A stretch of 64,000 bases of DNA from Siphonodentalium dalli (Eukaryota > Mollusca > Scaphopoda > Gadilida > Siphonodentaliidae): positions 154,651,152-154,715,151 of the forward strand of contig CP136066.1 in assembly GCA_032622095.1 (NCBI GenBank), read 5' to 3'. The notes under the pieces were generated by a model. That model saw only the letters and a program-made list of their open reading frames with translations. It was not told the origin of the DNA and made no database searches. The position numbers and the translations under genes are program-made. Of the stretch, positions 58,425 through 64,000 are shown one piece after another (within the stretch, counting starts at the first letter, position 1; the number at the start of each line of letters is the position of its first letter).

Positions 58425-58638
58425 GTTAAGTGCTTTGTATGGAGTTACTGGAGAAATGTATAGAATATATGGATCAATAGTAGACAAAATAATCTTGAAT
58501 CATCTTTTTCTATTATGATCAGTATAGTTGGTTGGTTGCATGATATAAAGTGACTTCAGTCCTCAATTATCTCAACATTCCAAGCACATTCCAATGTTTC
58601 AGCAATGGACCACAACTAACGAAGTAGCATTTTATTAA

Positions 58639-58888
58639 CCCTTTCATGACGGCAGTTGCGCTGTTGCAGCATTAAATATCCTGTGCCAGTGCATTCTTTT
58701 ATATATGCAAGCCTCCCATAGGGAGCATCGCATATATAAGAGAATCCACTGGCTGTCAAGGTAAATATTGTTAGGCCCATGCATTCTCTTATATATGCGA
58801 GGCTCCATATTGAAGACTTGCATATTTAAGAGAATGCATTGGCACAGGATTTTTGCAAAATTTCAGCAATTTTCTAGACCTAAAAGGG
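58639..58888. mobile_element. TTAA MITE family A (250 bp)
   Basis: TTAA at 58635-58638 and 58889-58892; left end CCCTTTCATGACGGCAGTTG, right end diverged to AGACCTAAAAGGG. Confidence 0.86.
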
Positions 58889-58892
58889 TTAA

Positions 58893-60559
58893 TATATACA
58901 TTGTAGATTTTGCTATGAAGGAAATTTTTAAATGCATTATTGGAGCTTTCTTGTGATTTAAAAGCTAAGTTTGAAATGGCTTTCCGCCCCCTGACAAATT
59001 GCCGTTATGAACAACTTTTTATTTTCCTGACATCTTCCCCCCCCCCCCCCCCCCAAAAACCCTTAATATTGGATCCCACCTGCAATTCGCCTGAGAGTGA
59101 ATTTGAAAGCCTGCTCAACTTCTATAAGCTCCGATGAAGTTTGATGCAAGTTAAGTGAACAAATGATTTTCATGAATTTTGAGGTGCTCTACTACTGCAC
59201 CCCTCCAATGTGTTATTTAGGTTTTATAATCATAACAGTCAATTGTATATGCAGCATAATTAATTTATTACACAATTTTTTCACAAGTTTGAAGGAATCA
59301 TTAACAAACTGCCTGACAGTGATTACTTATGTTGCCCCAATGGACTTGTCGCCCGTCAATTTGCAAATTCTTATGCTTTGTTTCTCAAAAAACAACAACT
59401 TTAAGGTGAGAAAGCTGCTCCCTAGCACTATAAGCACTACATATAATGTTTCATTTGACAAGTTTTTGTTTTCGAAAATAAATAATCATACTTAAAGTTA
59501 CTGAATACTGAAATATGACTTATTGTTTGAAATTAATGCTTTTTGATATTCAAGAGGTCACCTGTGAAATTTCCCTCGCGATTTCAATTAAATTTTCATT
59601 CACAAATTCTATTCATGGAGTTTCAAAATCTATGAGAATGCTCTCGCTGTTCGAACTGCACTGAAAAACGTTACTGTTATGAATTACCTTTTTCAACAAG
59701 TTCATACCATAGCTGGCCATTGTTGGTGATATTTGTTGATAATTCGCTGAGTCTACGTACCAAAGCTGCTCTTGAAGAGATGCCGTAACCATTATTGTTG
59801 GAATCTGAGGACCCTTTAATTGGATGGGGATCATTACATTAATTTTATAAGTCATTATTTTCATTTGACTTTTTTATGCAGTTGTACAGTGAGTGTTTTC
59901 TCTGGTTGAGCAGTGTCTTGCTAGAATTAAATTCAGTGACCATTTTTTCTCAATTCTGTAAATGAGTATTGATTCATTCATTTTACAGGACTGTATTTTG
60001 TGCAAATTATCTCTGGGGCTCGTTTGATTCACATGGGAATAGATTTGAATTATATCGAATCATTGGCACCAATTGCATTCTCATTACTTAAGTGGACGCG
60101 AAGATATATTATGATATACCAATGCATATACTTAACATTGTCATTGACTGAGGTACTGTAGACCATCGAAGCATTGTAAAACTTATGCAACTGATCTAGC
60201 AAAATTTCATATATATGTCAAACTTGTGAATGCAATTGCTTTCTTACTTCAATATTGCTTCTGATACTGTTTCATTACTGTATAACAAAGAATGCGAACT
60301 TAATTGGTTAGATATGCATTCGATCAATTTATAGATCATATTTACATTGTATACTGACGATCATTTATCGTCATTATAATGATGAAATTGATATCGGTAT
60401 ACGGCCACTCAGTCAAGTTATAAATACATCTTCAACATTTATATTTTGCCTGATGCAATGATTCAAGATTCAAGATTCGATGTCAATCGGAATCATTTGG
60501 CTGATTCGATTTGAGATTCGATTTGATATGTAAATGCCTGATATATGCTGGGCCCCAAC
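58893..60559. other. Intergenic, no gene seen; C18 tract
   Basis: A run of 18 C lies at 59037-59054. The 110-residue frame at 59163-59495 has no recognisable motif. Otherwise unassigned. Confidence 0.45.
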
Positions 60560-60561
60560 TA

Positions 60562-60659
60562 CAGTAATGCCCTAAATAATCGACTCCTTAACCACAGCAG
60601 AATTATGGGTAATTTTTCAGGATTTAGTTGGAAATATGGCTTGTTGCCATTCATTACTG
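60562..60659. mobile_element. Palindromic TA-flanked MITE, internally deleted (98 bp)
   Basis: TA at 60560-60561 and 60660-60661; complete left arm, then straight to CATTACTG. Confidence 0.85.
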
Positions 60660-60661
60660 TA

Positions 60662-61145
60662 TAGTGCCATTTCTCTTCTAAGTTAACTATTCCAACATGA
60701 TTCAAACAAGCTCCAGACCATCAAATCACATGATTGATTATCATGGTCGTACAGCATTTATTCATAGAAAACCAAGGAGATGCTCTGGTGTATTTTAAAA
60801 TAAAAACTATATTGTACATACATTGGATAATACATCTTGTGCTCTTGTTGGAAGACTTAAAAGGTTTCAGTTATACAGCCACAATGTCACGTTTTAATAT
60901 TGTATTGCAGCATGCATTGAAAATTTTACATTCAGAAATTTCTCTTTCACCTGCTTTCACAGATTAAAATATGCTGCTGTGTTTTGGGTTTTTTTTTTTT
61001 GGATTAAAAAAATATTCTTGACAAGTTGATAGCGATGTTTATCTCCTATCTTGGAGAGTATACACCACATTTATTTAGCCTTTCCAGTTGGAATCATCAT
61101 GAGAGAAAGCATTAGCCATTCTTTTCTGTTTTGATTGCATTGTGC
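60662..61145. other. Intergenic, no gene seen
   Basis: Unassigned; poly-T tract near 60990. Confidence 0.45.
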
Positions 61146-61149
61146 TTAA

Positions 61150-61412
61150 CCCTATCACGATGGGAGCTGCGCTAGTGCAGCATTAAAGATCATGTGCCAG
61201 TGCATTCTCTTGTAGATGCGTGTTTCCCCATAGGAAGCCTCGCATATATAAGAGAATGCACTAGCTTAGGTCAAGGTAAATATTGTCAGGTCAATGTATT
61301 CTCATATATATATATATATATGCGAGGCTTCCTATGGAAGAGTCGCATATATAAGAGAATGCATTGGCACAGGGTTTTCGCAAAATTTCTGGAAGCTCCA
61401 GACATGGAAGGA
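61150..61412. mobile_element. TTAA MITE family A (263 bp)
   Basis: TTAA at 61146-61149 and 61413-61416; ends CCCTATCACGATGGGAGCTG / AGCTCCAGACATGGAAGGA. An expanded (AT)n lies in the second hairpin (61304-61322). Confidence 0.87.
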
Positions 61413-61416
61413 TTAA

Positions 61417-61969
61417 TAGGTCTTATCAAATTACCTTTCATTTGATATTCTGTTGGTTGAAATTGTAAAATAGTTTACTCATCACCTTCCTGTATGTTCT
61501 CAAGATTTGTCTTCCAGACCAGCTGCATTCCCTGGGTCAGTTATCTCTACTCTGACACGATAGCTTTTTGTGAATATGAATCTTGGAAACCCACAGAGAA
61601 GTGATAACCTATATTTATTTATATACATGAAGGAAAAAATAAGTGCTACTCACTATTAGACTTGCAGCTTAAAATAGAACTTTCGACAGCCAAGGAATTT
61701 CAAAAGAAGGTTGAATGTTTGACCATTGTCACATTTCTTTGTTGTAATATAGATGTGGTTCTAAAGGGAACAACTCCATAATTAAAGGGAGGTTGAGCAA
61801 GTAACTTGAAGATCTGCTGAAATTAGATGCATATTGAGACTTTGTGACTTCAGTATTCTATTCATGTAGCAAGTGATACATCTGCAACTAGTTTTGTTTT
61901 ATTATGCGTAAAACATCTATCCACCTACATTGCACACATGTATGGTTAACCATTCATACTAATTTTATG
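61417..61969. other. Intergenic, no gene seen
   Basis: Unassigned sequence. Confidence 0.45.
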
Positions 61970-62467
61970 TTAAAGATGGTCTAACTCTTCCAGGTCACAA
62001 TTACAACATAATTGTTATGAATCCCGATTATAAATAGCTATTTTGTGAATAAAATACAAATTCAACTGAAAATTGGGTATAATATTTGTCTATATTAAAA
62101 GGCACAATAAAGTGGTTTATTTTGATCGTAAGAAATATATAGTTGAAATCCATTATGCCATGATTGAGGGTGGTTTTCGTGCTGATTTTTGTTCTAAAAA
62201 TTGCCCCAAAGAAATTCTAAATAAAATTTCTGTTAATTGATAGAAACTTTTCCAGACACATGTTCTTGATTCATATCTATAATTTTATACCCCAGAATCT
62301 ATATAAAACTTTCTGGGAACAGATATACATCATTGATTGATATCTATTATTTTATACCCCGGAATCTATAAAACTTTCTGGGAACAGATCGACGTCCTCA
62401 ATTCATATATTATTTTAAACCCCGGAATCTATATAAAACTTTCTGAGAACAGATAGACCATCTTTAA
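61970..62467. mobile_element. TTAAAGATGG-family element with ~65-bp triplication
   Basis: Ends TTAAAGATGGTCTAACTCTT / GAACAGATAGACCATCTTTAA. Near the right end the block TATACCCCGGAATCTATA...ACTTTCTGGGAACAGAT occurs three times (from about 62285, 62352 and 62415). Confidence 0.8.
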
Positions 62468-62874
62468 TTCGCATAGGGCATGATTTATTTTGCCAGCTGT
62501 TTGAAGTATATGATCTGCTGTGTAATGAGGCAGTAGTTACATGCTCATCCCTTTCCTCAAACTAGTATGTTATATTAATATACATTGTTATGCTTCTGGA
62601 TGTTGCCGTGTATGAGTGAGAATTTGACATCAATAGTTGTCTGTGGATTATTCATTGACCTTGTAGTGCCTTGGATAAGTTATGTTGTTATGTTTTAATA
62701 ATTATTACACATTGTATGAGCCATATATTCATTTTCCACTTGAATTTCATTTTTGACAAGAAAATGAGTTATGATCCATAATTTTCATTTGCTGCATGGA
62801 GGTCAAATATTATTTTAGTAAGTAAATTTATCTAACATTTCCCCAATGTGCTGTATAAATTTGAATGATACAAA
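62468..62874. other. Intergenic, no gene seen
   Basis: Unassigned sequence. Confidence 0.45.
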
Positions 62875-62876
62875 TA

Positions 62877-63088
62877 CAGTAATGCCTAAATAATCGACTC
62901 CTTAACCACAGCAGAATTATGGGTAACTTTTCAGGATCTAGTCGCAAATATGGCTTGTTGCCATTCATTGGAAAGCTCTCGGTGAGAGCTTTCCGATGAA
63001 TGACAACAAGCCATATTTCCAACTAAATCCTGAAAAGTTACCCATAATTCTGATGTGGTTAAGGAGTCTATTATTAAGGGCATCACTG
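62877..63088. mobile_element. Palindromic TA-flanked MITE, full length (212 bp)
   Basis: TA at 62875-62876 and 63089-63090; ends CAGTAATGCC / GGGCATCACTG, turn CTCTCGGTGAGAG. Confidence 0.9.
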
Positions 63089-63090
63089 TA

Positions 63091-64000
63091 GCTAAATCAT
63101 AACTGCAGAAATATACCCAATTCACATGTACATGTACAATATGAATGAACTGACATCGCAAGCCAGAGGATGATTAACATCACAGGAACTTGAATCACAG
63201 ACACTGTATAAAAGGCCGATACATTAAAGGGGACTTAGGGCCTTTGAAGTGGGTTAATGCAATATAACATCATTTTTTATAAAAGTCTGTAAACCAACTG
63301 TCATCAACAAATGCATGAAAAATAGATTGATTTTTTTTTATTTTCATTATTAATAATGAGATTTTTCATATCAAAAACAATTTTTAGGTAAACATTAATG
63401 TTACAGTGGAATTACCGATAAAAGTTCAATTAGTCAAATTAGATACCAAAGTTTAATTTTTTTAAACTTGATGGTAAATATTGGAAAAGGTCACAGCATT
63501 AAAAAATATTCTGAAAATCACAATCAGACTACAATATTTGAACTTACTACATAATTAGCGATGTTTGTTGACAAATCATTGTAACAGTTTTGTTTACATA
63601 ACAATGGCTTTAACTTGCAACATTTTGTTATTGGATACAAGAACAAAGTTTATCTATTTCTCCATGTTCTTAGTGGTGCTGTTTTCACATGCTTTTTATA
63701 TATGTTTTTTTTTTTTTTTTTTTTGCATTTACCCACTGTGATTGCCTTGGGTCCCTTCAACATAAATACAACAAAAGTAAAAAAAATGGTGAAATGGTAT
63801 GAGGACGATTCATTTGAAAGGTGGAATAGATTGAAGTGTGCAATTTGCTTGTCATTTAAATCGGTCAGTGAAATGTTATTTACATGCTGAAGACAAGTAA
63901 TCTTCATGTAAAACTGAATGGTAGGTAAACATATTTGTGAGCTGTTTGTATTGTTTCTTTTATTATGACTCAACTCAATGTTGGAGATTTATAGTAACCC
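63091..64000. other. Intergenic, no gene seen
   Basis: AT-rich with a T20 tract at about 63705-63724. The overlapping frames at 63615-63890 (+) and 63650-63973 (-) are not supported by any motif. Confidence 0.45.

Overview
The window is animal genomic DNA. It is AT-rich and intron-rich, and it carries one recognisable host gene buried in transposon-derived sequence. Nine exons on the + strand (1476 to 53737) encode the middle and C-terminal part of a B56 (PPP2R5) regulatory subunit of protein phosphatase 2A. The sequence is closest to the gamma/delta class. All nine exons join in phase, have AG/GT borders and contain no internal stop. The 5' exons lie left of the window. The mix of piggyBac, hAT and mariner-type miniature elements, plus a large repeat protein of a kind common in marine invertebrates, suggests an invertebrate. 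A mollusc or other lophotrochozoan is a guess only.

Layout. 1-24.3 kb: eight B56 exons separated by introns of 0.5-7.6 kb. These introns hold a 1.3 kb hAT-like element nested in a TTAA miniature element (2.4-4.0 kb), a 2.3 kb foldback element with arms of about 1 kb (6417-8710), and a complete-looking 5.8 kb piggyBac transposon (10324-16128). The piggyBac transposase has all three catalytic Asp but is split by one frameshift in an A8 run, and a hAT-type miniature element sits just behind its stop codon. 24.3-53.6 kb: one 29 kb intron. Its main feature is a 9.5 kb element (34172-43669) with degenerate terminal inverted repeats of about 700 bp. It carries a multiply broken gene for a large protein with a PIN/XPG-like nuclease signature and a Cys-rich C-terminus, and is tentatively Academ-like. 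53.6-64 kb: the last B56 exon, a likely 3' UTR, then intergenic repeats with no gene I can support.

Miniature elements occur throughout: at least fifteen TTAA-flanked ones in several related families, seven copies of a TA-flanked palindromic family, and a double-hairpin hAT-type family. Several share an internal hairpin core while having different ends, and several are nested, so relative insertion order can be read. The host gene appears intact; all mobile DNA lies in its introns or downstream. The strongest candidates for something not well described are the 9.5 kb long-TIR element with its nuclease-like gene, the 2.3 kb foldback element that shares its end style, and the swapping of one hairpin core between TTAA families.
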